Source: Methanosphaera sp. BMS (GTDB lineage Archaea > Methanobacteriota > Methanobacteria > Methanobacteriales > Methanobacteriaceae). From it: a stretch of DNA of 64,000 nucleotides. The notes under the pieces are model-generated. The model was not told where the DNA came from, made no database searches, and was given only the letters and a program-made list of their open reading frames with translations. This document shows positions 54,646 through 64,000 of this stretch, in pieces (position 1 is the first letter of the stretch; every line of letters begins with the position of its first letter). The position numbers were made by a program, and so were the translations under genes. Location of the stretch: the NCBI RefSeq assembly GCF_003268005.1, contig NZ_CP014213.1, positions 1 to 64,000 of the forward strand. Reading direction: 5' to 3'.

Positions 54646-55017
54646 TTTATCTAGGCCTATCGGTCCATCTTTTTCCGTCCATGTTTCAACATATCTTCCA
54701 GGAGCCATTCCCTCATATTGTCCTTTTTCATTATCACTTACTGTAAAGTAGGATTTATGAACATCTGATTGGGAACTTGATGTTTTCTGTGAGCTTGTCT
54801 TTGTTTGGGTCTTTTTGTTTGAGGCAGTTTGTGTTGTAGTGTTGGTTGAGTTTGTCTGATTGCTACTTATGTTTTGTGTATCGTTTGCCGTGGTGTTATT
54901 TGTGTCATTTGTCGTGTTGTTATCCGATAATTTAAACGTATCTGTGGAGAAAAGAACGATTCCCAGCAATATTAAAACAACTGCGGCTATAATGGCAATT
55001 TTCATATTTTCTCTCAA
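54637..55017 (-). CDS. Small membrane-anchored protein with Thr/Asn/Ser linker
   Basis: 126 residues. The N-terminus MKIAIIAAVVLILLGIVLFST is a membrane anchor or signal. About 65 residues of Thr, Asn, Ser, Gln and Lys follow (NNTTNDTNNTTANDTQN and onward), typical of an extended, often glycosylated stalk with many N-x-T sequons. The last 40 residues (KSYFTVSDNEKGQYEGMAPGRYVETWTEKD) form a small domain. Start uncertain: TTG here has AGAGGT 6 bases before it, while an in-frame ATG 12 bases further in has GAGAG. Probably exposed on the cell surface. Confidence 0.75.
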   Translation of the reverse strand: MRENMKIAIIAAVVLILLGIVLFSTDTFKLSDNNTTNDTNNTTANDTQNISSNQTNSTNTTTQTASNKKTQTKTSSQKTSSSQSDVHKSYFTVSDNEKGQYEGMAPGRYVETWTEKDGPIGLDKVG

Positions 55018-55296
55018 TATTATACCTCTTATTTAATTTACATAACTAATATATTTTCTTTTAATATTTAAATATTTTGTACTTTTTAATGCATAATCAA
55101 TTTTCTAAAAAGGTACACGATCAATTATTTTTTCTAAATATTCATTTATAGTCAACCATATTAAAATCAATCGGATTAAAATGGTACTTTTTGAAATAAA
55201 ACAGATAATCATGGAAAAAACTATATTTTTAATCGCTCTGATTTAAGAAATAATTCCATATTGTTACTTATATTAAAAAATAATGCATAATTATAT

Positions 55297-57083
55297 GGCA
55301 GTGTCCAAAATACAGTCTGAGTTTTGATGTCTGTTAACCTTATAACATTATTTAATAAATTGTTTTATTTTTTCATTGATTAAATAAATGTTAAAATACA
55401 ATATAATATTATACAATTAGTTAATCTTCAATTAAATTATATATTAAATATTATTTAATCAACAGACTTATTTTTATCAGTATTTTAATATATGGTTGAT
55501 ATATATGTCGTCGTTAATTTATATCAGTTTAATGAATTTGTTATAATGAGTTTAGAGTTATAAAATAAGTTTATATATGTGTAGGGAGTTATATAATATT
55601 ATGTTAACGAAAATAACCCCTACAGATATATGTATTAATTTTGAAGTAGTTAAATTTTTCGGTGAAGAAGAAAAATTATTGGTCATGTTACCAGATACTG
55701 TTTCACCTGATGTTATACCGTTTTTAGGATTCTTTAACTCCGATATTGATGGTGTTTTGTATTTTAAATCAAATCCTATTTGTCCTGATTGTGGATTGGA
55801 ATTGGTTGAAAGTACTGTTGAAGAATTTTATCCCAATAAATTAGATAATGTTTATAGGATTGTTTATAGGTGTCCTGATAAAAAATGCGGTAAGAAACAC
55901 AGGGCTAAATTAGATAAATTTATTGATGATAGCTCTAATTATACTAATAATATGAAACAATTGGGTTCTAGACTTCAATTTATTGAAAAGATAGCCTATC
56001 GTAAAATGAGTGAAATTTTTCAAGCTATTCTTGGAATAAGAATACCTAAGTCTACCATGTATAATCATCAAGATCAAACTAGTGATGAAATATTAACTGC
56101 CGTTGAAAAAGAAATTGATGCAGAAGTTGAAAGACAAGAAATAGAAGCATCTGGAAACTATAATTATGATGAACAGTTTATGAAAGTATCCAAAAATAAA
56201 AAAGCAAAATTACAATTGCTTGATGCTAACACAAAATATGCATATCCTGCCATGATCCTTAATCAAGATAAATTTGATTCTGATACTATTTTAAATTACT
56301 GGAATACGATTTTATCAAATTTACCAAAAGAATGCATGATTACTGATGGTCATACAATGTATCCATCAATTTGTAAAGAATTTGAAATAGAACAAGCATT
56401 ATGCACTTTTCATGCCATCCATAATGTGCGAGATAAACCATATAAGATAATAAATAGAAACAATACAAAAAGAAAAAATAAATCAAAGAAGATTAAGACT
56501 ATTGAAGAAAATTTAACAGAATTGAATAATCAATACATTCCTAAACGAGGTAGATTTCAAAAAAACGATACTAAACAACGTAAATTGTATGAAAAAATAC
56601 AATCCAAAAACAGACAGATATCTACATTAAATCAAGAAATCCGAACGTTAAATAAGGAAGATAAAGAACTAAATAAATATATGGATAAGATATCCTTAAT
56701 ATTCAAATCAAAAACTCTTAAAACAGCCAAGAATAGATTAAACAGACTAAAAGAAGATAAAAGTAAATTACCTGATTCTATAGTGGATGCCCTTGACAAA
56801 ATAGATAAAAAATTTGATAAACTAACTAAACACATTGGAAATGATGATATACCTAGTACAAATAATTTAGTCGAATTATTTTTCAATGTTACATGTGGTA
56901 ATAAGTTAAAGAAACATTATAGGACCGATAAAGGGGTTGATAGAAGAATGAGGGCTAATAGATCAAGATGGAATTATAGAGTATGCTTGGGAAAAACAGA
57001 TTTTATCTTATCGGTCTTTGTAATACAACCCACTGAAAAAATATTAAATTTATAGGAAGTCAGACTGTATTTTGGACACTACC
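55297..57083 (+). mobile_element. Complete insertion sequence with 24-bp inverted repeats and 9-bp target duplication
   Basis: Left end GGCAGTGTCC...CAGTCTGA (55297-55320) and right end TCAGACTG...GGACACTACC (57060-57083) are inverted repeats, 23 of 24 identical. The direct repeat TAATTATAT abuts both ends (55288-55296, 57084-57092), a 9-base target duplication. Length 1787 bases with one intact transposase. Ends beginning GG and a 9-base duplication fit MULE/IS256-like elements; I do not assign a family. Confidence 0.92.
55577..57055 (+). CDS. DDE-type transposase with zinc finger
   Basis: 492 residues. An N-terminal Cys set (CPDCGLELVE...CPDKKCGKKH) forms a zinc finger for end recognition. 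Candidate catalytic residues: Asp in YNYDEQFMKV, Asp in MITDGHTMYPSI followed by ALCTFHAIHNVRDK (the Cys/His block seen in MULE-type enzymes), and Glu in TNNLVELFFN. A Lys-rich coiled-coil insert of over 100 residues separates the second Asp and the Glu. The frame is intact and fills the element between its inverted repeats, so it may be active. An ATG 24 bases downstream is an alternative start. Confidence 0.88.
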   Translation: MCRELYNIMLTKITPTDICINFEVVKFFGEEEKLLVMLPDTVSPDVIPFLGFFNSDIDGVLYFKSNPICPDCGLELVESTVEEFYPNKLDNVYRIVYRCPDKKCGKKHRAKLDKFIDDSSNYTNNMKQLGSRLQFIEKIAYRKMSEIFQAILGIRIPKSTMYNHQDQTSDEILTAVEKEIDAEVERQEIEASGNYNYDEQFMKVSKNKKAKLQLLDANTKYAYPAMILNQDKFDSDTILNYWNTILSNLPKECMITDGHTMYPSICKEFEIEQALCTFHAIHNVRDKPYKIINRNNTKRKNKSKKIKTIEENLTELNNQYIPKRGRFQKNDTKQRKLYEKIQSKNRQISTLNQEIRTLNKEDKELNKYMDKISLIFKSKTLKTAKNRLNRLKEDKSKLPDSIVDALDKIDKKFDKLTKHIGNDDIPSTNNLVELFFNVTCGNKLKKHYRTDKGVDRRMRANRSRWNYRVCLGKTDFILSVFVIQPTEKILNL

Positions 57084-57144
57084 TAATTATATAAGTTTTA
57101 ATAATGATAGTATTAAGTATAAAAAATAAAGGAGGAAAATCAAA

Positions 57145-57567
57145 ATGGTAAATAAGAAAGTACTGTTTACATTATTTATCATATTGGGTATAATGACTGC
57201 TTCATCAGTAGTATCCGCAGGATTATTTGATTCTTCAGCATCCAATGATTTGAATGTATCTGATATTACAATTACCAGTGAAGGATATTCCATGTACAAG
57301 GTCAACTGTGAAGTTACTCCTAAAAAGGATTTCAGCTACCTTGAAATGCAAGTAATCTTCTATGACAGTGATGATGCTGTTGTTGGTAAAAGTTCACTTG
57401 TATGGAATGTTAATGATCCAGAAAAAGATCAGTTAATGAAAGTGTCCGGTACAGCAATGACAGATGATGCAAGTTCTAGACCAGCACGTGCTGAAGTATA
57501 CTTTGTTGACTCTGCATTTGGAAGTACAAAGGATGATGCGATATATGTTCAAAATGTAACCATGTAA
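57145..57567 (+). CDS. Small secreted protein with single FxLYD-like beta domain
   Basis: 140 residues. The signal peptide KKVLFTLFIILGIMTASSVVSA ends before GLFDSS. The mature part is one beta-rich domain (VSDITITSEGYSMYKVNCEV, LEMQVIFYDSDDAVVGKSSL, SRPARAEVYFVDSAFG). It is recognisably like the C-terminal domain of the membrane protein at 45922-46734, sharing the PARAE-x motif and spacing. AAAGGAGG is ideal for the ATG. The promoter lies next to an IS end, and a decayed copy follows 118 bases downstream. Role unknown, probably in the envelope. Confidence 0.82.
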   Translation: MVNKKVLFTLFIILGIMTASSVVSAGLFDSSASNDLNVSDITITSEGYSMYKVNCEVTPKKDFSYLEMQVIFYDSDDAVVGKSSLVWNVNDPEKDQLMKVSGTAMTDDASSRPARAEVYFVDSAFGSTKDDAIYVQNVTM

Positions 57568-57684
57568 AAATATTTAAATTTTTTATTTTATTTTTTTTTA
57601 TCATATCCGTGAATTGAGTTTATTTTTTGGGAATAACGTAGTTATTTGCTTTATTATGGGATACTATCTAACTTAATTGATTTA

Positions 57685-57832
57685 ATGACTGCTTCATCTA
57701 CTATATGCAGGATTATTTGATTCATCATCGTCTGATGATTTGAACGTATCTGAAATTACAGTTGTTGGTGAAAGTTACTTCATGTATAATGTAAACTTTA
57801 AACTCACTCCTGTAGAGGACGTGGTAGTTTAA
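57685..57832 (+). pseudogene. Decayed partial copy of the small secreted protein gene
   Basis: The DNA matches the intact gene from MTASS onward. A frameshift in the signal region is followed by GLFDSSSSDDLNVSEITV and SYFMYNVNFKLTPVED, against LFDSSASNDLNVSDITI and SYMYKVNCEVTPKKD-type sequence in the intact copy. It then ends early at TAA. The 5' signal part and the last 70 residues are lost. A tandem duplication that decayed. Confidence 0.8.
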
Positions 57833-58248
57833 ATTCCATGCTATCATCGGATTTCTATTTCTTAATAATGCTTATTGCTATAATGAGGGTTATATTTATT
57901 TTATATCTTGGATATTTTACGTGTATTATTATGATTTTTTCCTATTTCAATAATGAATTATCATATTGTTTAATTTTTATTTATTTTCTTTTAAAGTATT
58001 TTAGATTTAATATTTAAGTTTAATTATTATCTTTTACTTGTTGTATTATTTTTCACCTCTAAAAATCAAAAAAAGTAATACTTTTTTTCAAAAGTTTATT
58101 AATAACTTCGGATAAAGATATATTCACATAGTTATATTATAAAATAAAGTTAAAAGTTTGACTTGACTTTTACTTCTTGTGGTTGTATCTTCAAGATTTT
58201 TTTTATTTTATAGTATAGGTATGTAATACTTTATGAGGAATTTATAAT
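57833..58248. other. Upstream region of the second giant surface protein gene
   Basis: AT-rich with no gene. TTTATAGTATAGG near 58208 is a likely TATA region, and GAGGAAT at 58234-58240 is the ribosome site of the giant gene. Further weak similarity to the small secreted protein gene was not seen. Confidence 0.45.
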
Positions 58249-61200
58249 ATGTTAAGAAACAAAACAAAAATATTTTTGTTATGTTCAATATTATTGATTG
58301 CTATTATTGGAATATCAAGCGTATCTGCAACAGATACAAATGATACAAGCGTTGATACGAGTGCTGATACAAGTATTGACACTCAATCAACAGTCACGAC
58401 AGATGTTCCAACAACCAGCAATAATAATGTTGATAATTACATGGCAGAAGATGTACAAAGTACATCCAATGTTGATTCGAACGTAAAAACCGAAACGAAA
58501 GAATCAACAAAGACAGTTGAAAAAGAAGATAAGAACTTGAAAGAATTACAGTATAATGATAATGGCTGGTCATTTTCATTAAATTATCCTCATGAGATTC
58601 AAAGTGGATCTGACATGACAGTTACTTATAATATAGGGCTTGACGAGATAGTACATGCCGAGTTGCAACTATATTTAATGTATACTAATAGTTCAGGTGG
58701 ACAAACAACCTTGAAGACATATTGGAATGGTTGGGAAGGAGAAGCATGTCCAAATGGACTAACTGAAACTGTGAAGTTTACCAACGTAAATCCAGTATCT
58801 GGTGCAAAATCATATTATGTTTACTTAAATTACTATGATGATGAATTAGGTGGATTGGCAACAAATTATAATGAATATCAATTCACATTCAGTGATGTTC
58901 CTGAAGTACCAGTTAATGTAACTGTAGATAGTGTAACATTTGCAAAAATTGATGATAGAATATTGACTAACACCAACACTAATGTAACCGTTACTCTAAG
59001 TAATAATGGTAGGGATTGTGATAGGGCAAATGTAACCTTAACAGTCGACGGTGTAAGTCAGACGAAAACAGTTACTAGCTTGTCAAATACTCCAAAAAGT
59101 CTATCATACAATTACACTTTCGCAACCGAAGGACAAAAGGATGTCAGCGTAATTGTCGATTACTTAAACGGCACATCATTCACAGCCTATACCGGAAGCA
59201 TAACAGTTACAGCACCTACTGAAGAAGACAGATGCAATCTTACTGTAAACAGTGTATCATATACGAAAAAAAGTAATAAGGTAATAACCGAAGCAAACAC
59301 TAATGTAACTGTTGTTATCGGTAATGATGGTACATTAGCATGTGACGAAGCTAAGATTATCCTAACGATTGATGGTGAAAGTCAAAACAAGACAATTACA
59401 AATCTAGAACCAGCAGCTACCCAAAACTTAGTATATACTTATTACTTCAAAGCTCCTGGAACAAAGACTGTGAGTGTAGTGGTAGATTACCTGAACGGTA
59501 CGACAGTTGAAGCATATACAGGAAGTGTCAAGGTAGAAGTATATTATACAACCGTAGCTTCAGAGACACTTACAACCAAAGCTACAGGTACTGTAACAGG
59601 TGGAGTATACCACAATGCCATACAAAACCCTTCATTTGACAGTAGTTTAAATAGGAAATATCAGTCAGATGTGACCTTTACGTTTGCTGATTCATATTCT
59701 AATATAACAACTGCAAGACTATATGCAGTACTCTATGATTCATACCAAGAACATCCTACATATTCATTCAATTTAACAATAGACGGAAACAATGATGGCG
59801 AATATGAAACAGTCCTTGAAAACGAACATTATATTGGACTAGAAAGTGAATCAAGCAGTAGCAAAGTATTCAAAATAAACGACAATATAACAAAAGTCTA
59901 TACTGATTACGTATTATTCTATGACATAACAAATTATGTCAACTCAAACACAATCAATGTAGAACTCAACTCATCATATGGAGCTATAAAATGTATAGGA
60001 TTAATCGTTCCATATAATCAGTTAAACTCTGGAAAAACAGTTGATTACTGGATTAACTTAGGAACAGTATGGACTGCTACAGAAACTTCAACGACATTTG
60101 CAACAAAGAACCATCAGGCAGACAACATCAACCTAACACAATCCATAGCATCAAGTGCAAACCCATCAACCACATTCAACAACAACCAATTAACATACAC
60201 ACAAAGTCCATCAGGATACTTTGGAATCGAATCATGGAACGTAACAGACATATACTCATCTTCATCAAATATGCAATTGAAAAACACCGTAACCGGTCCA
60301 TCACTCAAGACAATGGCAGCAACACTGGAATTAACAACATACCTACCAACCAACATTACAGTTGACAGCGTTACTTTCACCAAGACACAAGATACAGTAC
60401 TTGCCTATAATGATACGAACGTAACAGTTATCATAAGCAATAAAGGACCGGAATATCCTGAAGCTACCGTTACCTTAACAATAGGTGATGAAAGCCAGAC
60501 AAAAACAGTCACTAACATTGGAAGCACGCCACAAAATGTGGTATTTGAAGAATACTTCACCGCTAAAGGCGAAAAAGATGTTAATGTTGTAATTGACTAC
60601 TTGAACGGCACAACTGTAAACGCATACACAGGTACTGTCAATGTTGTTGCTAGTGGTTATATTGGTAAGTCATTCAGTAACGGTACGAATATGACTGTTC
60701 GTCCTACATATGATGGAAACAATACATTAAATGTATTTGGTCACTTCTTCAGTTATAAATCCAATAGTCCAGCAACATTTACCTTTGATGCTGGTGCTAA
60801 TGGTCTAGTTGATCAGGATAAAGTGGTTGACGTTTTATATTACCAGCCATGGGGAACATGGAGTGGTCAAAATGCTCACGTGGACTTGAACTTAAACGGT
60901 AATAATGTCAGTATTCTTTCCAGTTATTCTGATCAGAAAGGATTTGGTTCATGGGATTTCCCATATGGATTAAATGTTTATAACATTACTGGTGTACTTA
61001 ACTATAATGATGTAAACACTTTCACGGTAACTCCTGTACGTGACAGTGGAACAGCTTACATCTATGGTGGATACATCGTGGCAATCTATGCAAACAACAC
61101 TAATCGTACAGTTATCAGCATAGCTGAAGATCAAGATGCACTTAGTGCAGGTACCAGTTCCAGTTATGGTGGTACTGCTGCTACGGCAATAACATATGCT

Positions 61201-64000
61201 AACCACAACGGCATTGATTTGGATGAAGTATCCAGTGCGTATGTGGTTGTTGCAGCAAACAATGCTGCGGGTAGTGATAACAACAGAGTAATAGTCAACA
61301 CACAGGATTATGGTAATTTAGGTACTTATTATAATTATGATAGTCAGGTTGCCATTGGTACATATGACATTACAGACAACCTTGCAGAAAACAATGTTGT
61401 ATCAGTAAATTGTATTAGTGATACATCTGTATATGTATTATCATCAATATTGGTAGTAACCTATGAAGCACCTGCACCTGAAGCAGCTGATATTACAGTT
61501 GACAGCGTTACTTTCACCATGACTCAGGACACTGTTCTAGCTTACAACGATACAAACGTAACAGTTACTATAAGCAATGATGGAGCTGAATGTGCTGAAG
61601 CTAATGTTACATTAACTGTCGGTGATGAAAGCCAGACAAAAACAGTCACCAATATCGGAAGCACACCACAAAATGTGGTATTTGAAGAATATTTCACTTC
61701 TAGTGGTGATAAAGATGTCACAGTTGTAATTGACTACTTGAATGGTACGACCGTAACCGCTTATACTGGCAGTGTCAATGTATTTGCTAGTGGTTATATG
61801 GGTAAGTCATTCAGTAACGGTACGAATATGACTGTTCGTCCTACATATGATGGAAACAATACTTTAAATGTATTTGGTCACTTCTTCAGTTATAAATCCA
61901 ATAGTCCAGCAACATTTACCTTTGATGCTGGTGCTAATGGTCTAGTTGATCAGGATAAAGTGGTTGACGTTTTATACTACCAGCCATGGGGAACATGGAA
62001 CGGACTAAACGCAAGTGTAACTCTTACAATTAACGACAATAATGTACCAATTCTTGCCCAATATGAAGATCAGAAAGGATTCGGTTCATACAACTACCCA
62101 TACGGATTGAACGTTTATAACATTACAGGTGTACTTAATTATAATGATGTAAACACGTTTACGGTAACTCCGGTTCGTGATAGTGGAACGGCTTACATCT
62201 ATGGTGGATACATTGTGGCAATATATGCTAACAATACCAACCGTACAGTTATCAGTATTGCCGAGGATGAGGATGCACTTAGTGCCGGATCCAGTTCCAG
62301 TTATGGTGGTACTGCTGCTACGGCAATAACATATGCTAACCACAATGGTATCGACTTGGATGAAGTATCCAGTGCGTATGTGGTTGTTGCAGCTAACAAT
62401 GCTGCTAGTAGTGATAACAACAGAGTAATAATAAATTCACAGGATTATGGTAACTTAGGAACATACTACAACTCAAGTAGCCAAGTCGCCATTGGAACAT
62501 ATGACATAATAGACAACCTTGCAGAAGACAATGTTGTATCAGTAAATTGTATCCAAGACTCATCCGTGTACGTATTATCATCAATATTGGTAGTAACCTA
62601 TGAAAAACCTACCAATGTCGTAGTAAATGCTGTAGATGTAACTGCATCAAAAGGAGATTTGCTAGTAGAAACAGATAACACCATTACAGTAAGTTTATCC
62701 AATGATGGAAAAGCTACTTCAGGAACATTGAATGTTGTTGTTGATGGTGAAAGCACAAACGTTCCACTCGAAGACTTTGCTGGTGAAACTACCATTGACG
62801 TGACATATAACCCAAGTTCTACAGGTGAAAAATCAGTAAAAGTAGACTTCGTAAGTGAGGATACGACCCAGACATTATATGAGGGAGTACTTAACGCTTT
62901 CTACAACGGTTACAGGGGTAAATCATTCACGAATGGTGAAAACTTCACAACCAAACGTGTATATACTGGTCAAAACACGTTAATACTCGAACAATTCGAT
63001 TATTACAACTGGAATGTTACTTCAAAAGCAGTATACGATGCATCAAATCTAGAAAGTGATAAAATAGTTGATGTATTATACTACCAGGGATACAACTGGG
63101 ACAAATACCTTAACTTCACGTTGATGGTAAACGGTGTTGAATCACCTATCATCGCTAACTACAGTGATGCCAAAGGATTCGGTACATACAACTATCCAAG
63201 TGGAGTTGTCGTATTCAACATCACGGCTCAATTCCTTGCAGGCCAGTCTAATGAGATTGTTCCAACTGCACTGGAAAACAATTCCAACATCCTCTATGGT
63301 GGTATATTAGTAATAATATATGCCAACAATATCGACATGACTACAATCATGATTAATGAGGGATCAGATTTATTAAACCCTGAATCAAGTGGATTAACAA
63401 CAAATGACTATACTATAGCATATGCCAACTATGAAAACGTTGAATCTGGAGAAGCTGTATTATACACAATATCGGCAGCAGCTGATAAGGCAAACGGCAG
63501 CAAAATCATATTCAACGGTGAAGAATATGGATGTCTTGCAGAAAACTATGATTCAATATCAAAACTCAGCATAGTCGAATCAAAAATAACAAACCTTAAC
63601 GAAGGAGATAACCTCGTAGAACTAGCAAGTGTAAATGATAACCTCTTTACAATGGGTACAATACTTCTTGTGTCAAACCCAATAGAACCAACACTTAAGA
63701 TAGATACAATCGAATTTAGCTTAGGCGAAACTACAAGTATTCAAGCAGGTATCTACTATGGTGACGTATTGGCATCTAGCATCAACAAGGGTAAAGTCGT
63801 ATTCAAAGTAAACGGCAAAACACTTAAAGATACAAATGGTAAGGTAATCTATGCAAAAGTAGTTAACGGTCTGGCAATCATAGAAAATTTCACAGTACCT
63901 GAATCATGGGATAACAATACTGTAATAGAAGCAACTTACTCAGGATCATCACAGCTTGAATCAATAAAAAGTGAAAAGGTTAACTTGACAATATCTAAGG
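58249..64000 (+). CDS. Giant surface protein with CARDB and DUF3344-like modules (3' end beyond window)
   Basis: Open through the window edge, at least 1917 residues. Signal peptide MLRNKTKIFLLCSILLIAII, then a Thr/Asp/Ser-rich stalk. A beta domain follows, then alternating units. CARDB-like Ig units (TNVTVTLSNNGRDCDRANVTL) precede large DUF3344-like domains, one divergent (about 59560-60340), two near-identical (60640-61470, 61780-62610) and one diverged (62900-63690). Each has FSYKSNSPATFTFD- and KVVDVLYYQPWG-type blocks and a GG-x-IVAIYANN block. The last visible unit is Ig-like (KVNGKTLKDTNGKVIYAKVVNG), shared with the giant adhesin at 33797. Exported and probably exposed on the cell surface. 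No anchor is visible within the window. Confidence 0.88.
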   Translation, partial: MLRNKTKIFLLCSILLIAIIGISSVSATDTNDTSVDTSADTSIDTQSTVTTDVPTTSNNNVDNYMAEDVQSTSNVDSNVKTETKESTKTVEKEDKNLKELQYNDNGWSFSLNYPHEIQSGSDMTVTYNIGLDEIVHAELQLYLMYTNSSGGQTTLKTYWNGWEGEACPNGLTETVKFTNVNPVSGAKSYYVYLNYYDDELGGLATNYNEYQFTFSDVPEVPVNVTVDSVTFAKIDDRILTNTNTNVTVTLSNNGRDCDRANVTLTVDGVSQTKTVTSLSNTPKSLSYNYTFATEGQKDVSVIVDYLNGTSFTAYTGSITVTAPTEEDRCNLTVNSVSYTKKSNKVITEANTNVTVVIGNDGTLACDEAKIILTIDGESQNKTITNLEPAATQNLVYTYYFKAPGTKTVSVVVDYLNGTTVEAYTGSVKVEVYYTTVASETLTTKATGTVTGGVYHNAIQNPSFDSSLNRKYQSDVTFTFADSYSNITTARLYAVLYDSYQEHPTYSFNLTIDGNNDGEYETVLENEHYIGLESESSSSKVFKINDNITKVYTDYVLFYDITNYVNSNTINVELNSSYGAIKCIGLIVPYNQLNSGKTVDYWINLGTVWTATETSTTFATKNHQADNINLTQSIASSANPSTTFNNNQLTYTQSPSGYFGIESWNVTDIYSSSSNMQLKNTVTGPSLKTMAATLELTTYLPTNITVDSVTFTKTQDTVLAYNDTNVTVIISNKGPEYPEATVTLTIGDESQTKTVTNIGSTPQNVVFEEYFTAKGEKDVNVVIDYLNGTTVNAYTGTVNVVASGYIGKSFSNGTNMTVRPTYDGNNTLNVFGHFFSYKSNSPATFTFDAGANGLVDQDKVVDVLYYQPWGTWSGQNAHVDLNLNGNNVSILSSYSDQKGFGSWDFPYGLNVYNITGVLNYNDVNTFTVTPVRDSGTAYIYGGYIVAIYANNTNRTVISIAEDQDALSAGTSSSYGGTAATAITYANHNGIDLDEVSSAYVVVAANNAAGSDNNRVIVNTQDYGNLGTYYNYDSQVAIGTYDITDNLAENNVVSVNCISDTSVYVLSSILVVTYEAPAPEAADITVDSVTFTMTQDTVLAYNDTNVTVTISNDGAECAEANVTLTVGDESQTKTVTNIGSTPQNVVFEEYFTSSGDKDVTVVIDYLNGTTVTAYTGSVNVFASGYMGKSFSNGTNMTVRPTYDGNNTLNVFGHFFSYKSNSPATFTFDAGANGLVDQDKVVDVLYYQPWGTWNGLNASVTLTINDNNVPILAQYEDQKGFGSYNYPYGLNVYNITGVLNYNDVNTFTVTPVRDSGTAYIYGGYIVAIYANNTNRTVISIAEDEDALSAGSSSSYGGTAATAITYANHNGIDLDEVSSAYVVVAANNAASSDNNRVIINSQDYGNLGTYYNSSSQVAIGTYDIIDNLAEDNVVSVNCIQDSSVYVLSSILVVTYEKPTNVVVNAVDVTASKGDLLVETDNTITVSLSNDGKATSGTLNVVVDGESTNVPLEDFAGETTIDVTYNPSSTGEKSVKVDFVSEDTTQTLYEGVLNAFYNGYRGKSFTNGENFTTKRVYTGQNTLILEQFDYYNWNVTSKAVYDASNLESDKIVDVLYYQGYNWDKYLNFTLMVNGVESPIIANYSDAKGFGTYNYPSGVVVFNITAQFLAGQSNEIVPTALENNSNILYGGILVIIYANNIDMTTIMINEGSDLLNPESSGLTTNDYTIAYANYENVESGEAVLYTISAAADKANGSKIIFNGEEYGCLAENYDSISKLSIVESKITNLNEGDNLVELASVNDNLFTMGTILLVSNPIEPTLKIDTIEFSLGETTSIQAGIYYGDVLASSINKGKVVFKVNGKTLKDTNGKVIYAKVVNGLAIIENFTVPESWDNNTVIEATYSGSSQLESIKSEKVNLTISK
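60358..62631 (+). repeat. Tandem 1137-bp repeat (CARDB plus DUF3344 module)
   Basis: The unit starting at 60358 (ACAGTTGACAGCGTTACTTTC) recurs at 61495, a period of exactly 1137 bases or 379 codons. Long stretches, such as the one starting TAAGTCATTCAGTAACGGTA, are identical between copies. The 5' third and a patch near 61990-62090 differ more, suggesting mosaic exchange. A diverged third unit follows. Confidence 0.88.

Overview
The window comes from an AT-rich archaeon, most likely a member of the Methanobacteriales and probably a Methanosphaera-type gut methanogen. The archaeal assignment rests on sn-glycerol-1-phosphate dehydrogenase, an Alba domain, a UPF0179 protein, a TrpB2-type tryptophan synthase, a short archaeal-type PurA and tRNA-Ala with no encoded CCA. 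The very low GC and several giant Asn/Thr-rich adhesin-like proteins point to the Methanobacteriales. The species is an inference.

Layout. 0-2.7 kb: a NitT/TauT-type ABC importer whose permease has lost its N-terminus to a frameshift. 2.8-4.4 kb: a hypothetical protein, tRNA-Ala and an aquaporin with a clear terminator. 5.0-7.5 kb: a tight run of egsA (membrane lipid backbone), a UPF0179 protein, rpiA and a CsoR-like metal or thiol sensor. 7.5-8.45 kb: a long AT-rich stretch with inverted repeats. 8.5-16.7 kb: a membrane protein, endonuclease IV, a surface-glycan group (two nucleotide-sugar enzymes, GT4 and GT2), cobM and a radical SAM protein. 16.9-20.4 kb: a broken adhesin-like gene. 20.8-26.4 kb: housekeeping genes (purA, GNAT, peptidase U32, MscS, ABM monooxygenase). 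26.8-41.5 kb: adhesin-like proteins of 1036 and about 2554 residues flank a small coiled-coil protein, a hexapeptide acyltransferase and two tandem ferredoxin-tailed aldo/keto reductases.

42-46 kb is an insertion hot spot, with a solitary TnpB and a complete IS1182-type element whose ends and target duplication can be read. 46-55 kb holds a membrane protein, a flavoprotein, trpB2, an Alba protein with a long charged helical N-terminal tail, TatD, an ArsR regulator, a zinc-ribbon metallopeptidase-like protein, a second zinc-ribbon protein and a small surface protein. 55.3-57.1 kb is a second intact IS with 24-bp terminal repeats and a 9-bp target duplication, inserted next to the promoter of a small secreted protein that is followed by a decayed copy of itself. 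From 58.2 kb to the window edge runs a giant surface protein with CARDB and DUF3344-like modules, cut by the window end.

Three themes recur. Surface proteins are built from repeated modules, with one Ig-like module shared between two giant genes. Two transposons have precisely readable ends. Three genes show 5'-end damage (permease, 1130-residue adhesin, possibly GNAT), which may be sequencing error, true decay or switching. The most unusual protein is the tailed Alba. I saw no CRISPR array, rRNA or prophage.
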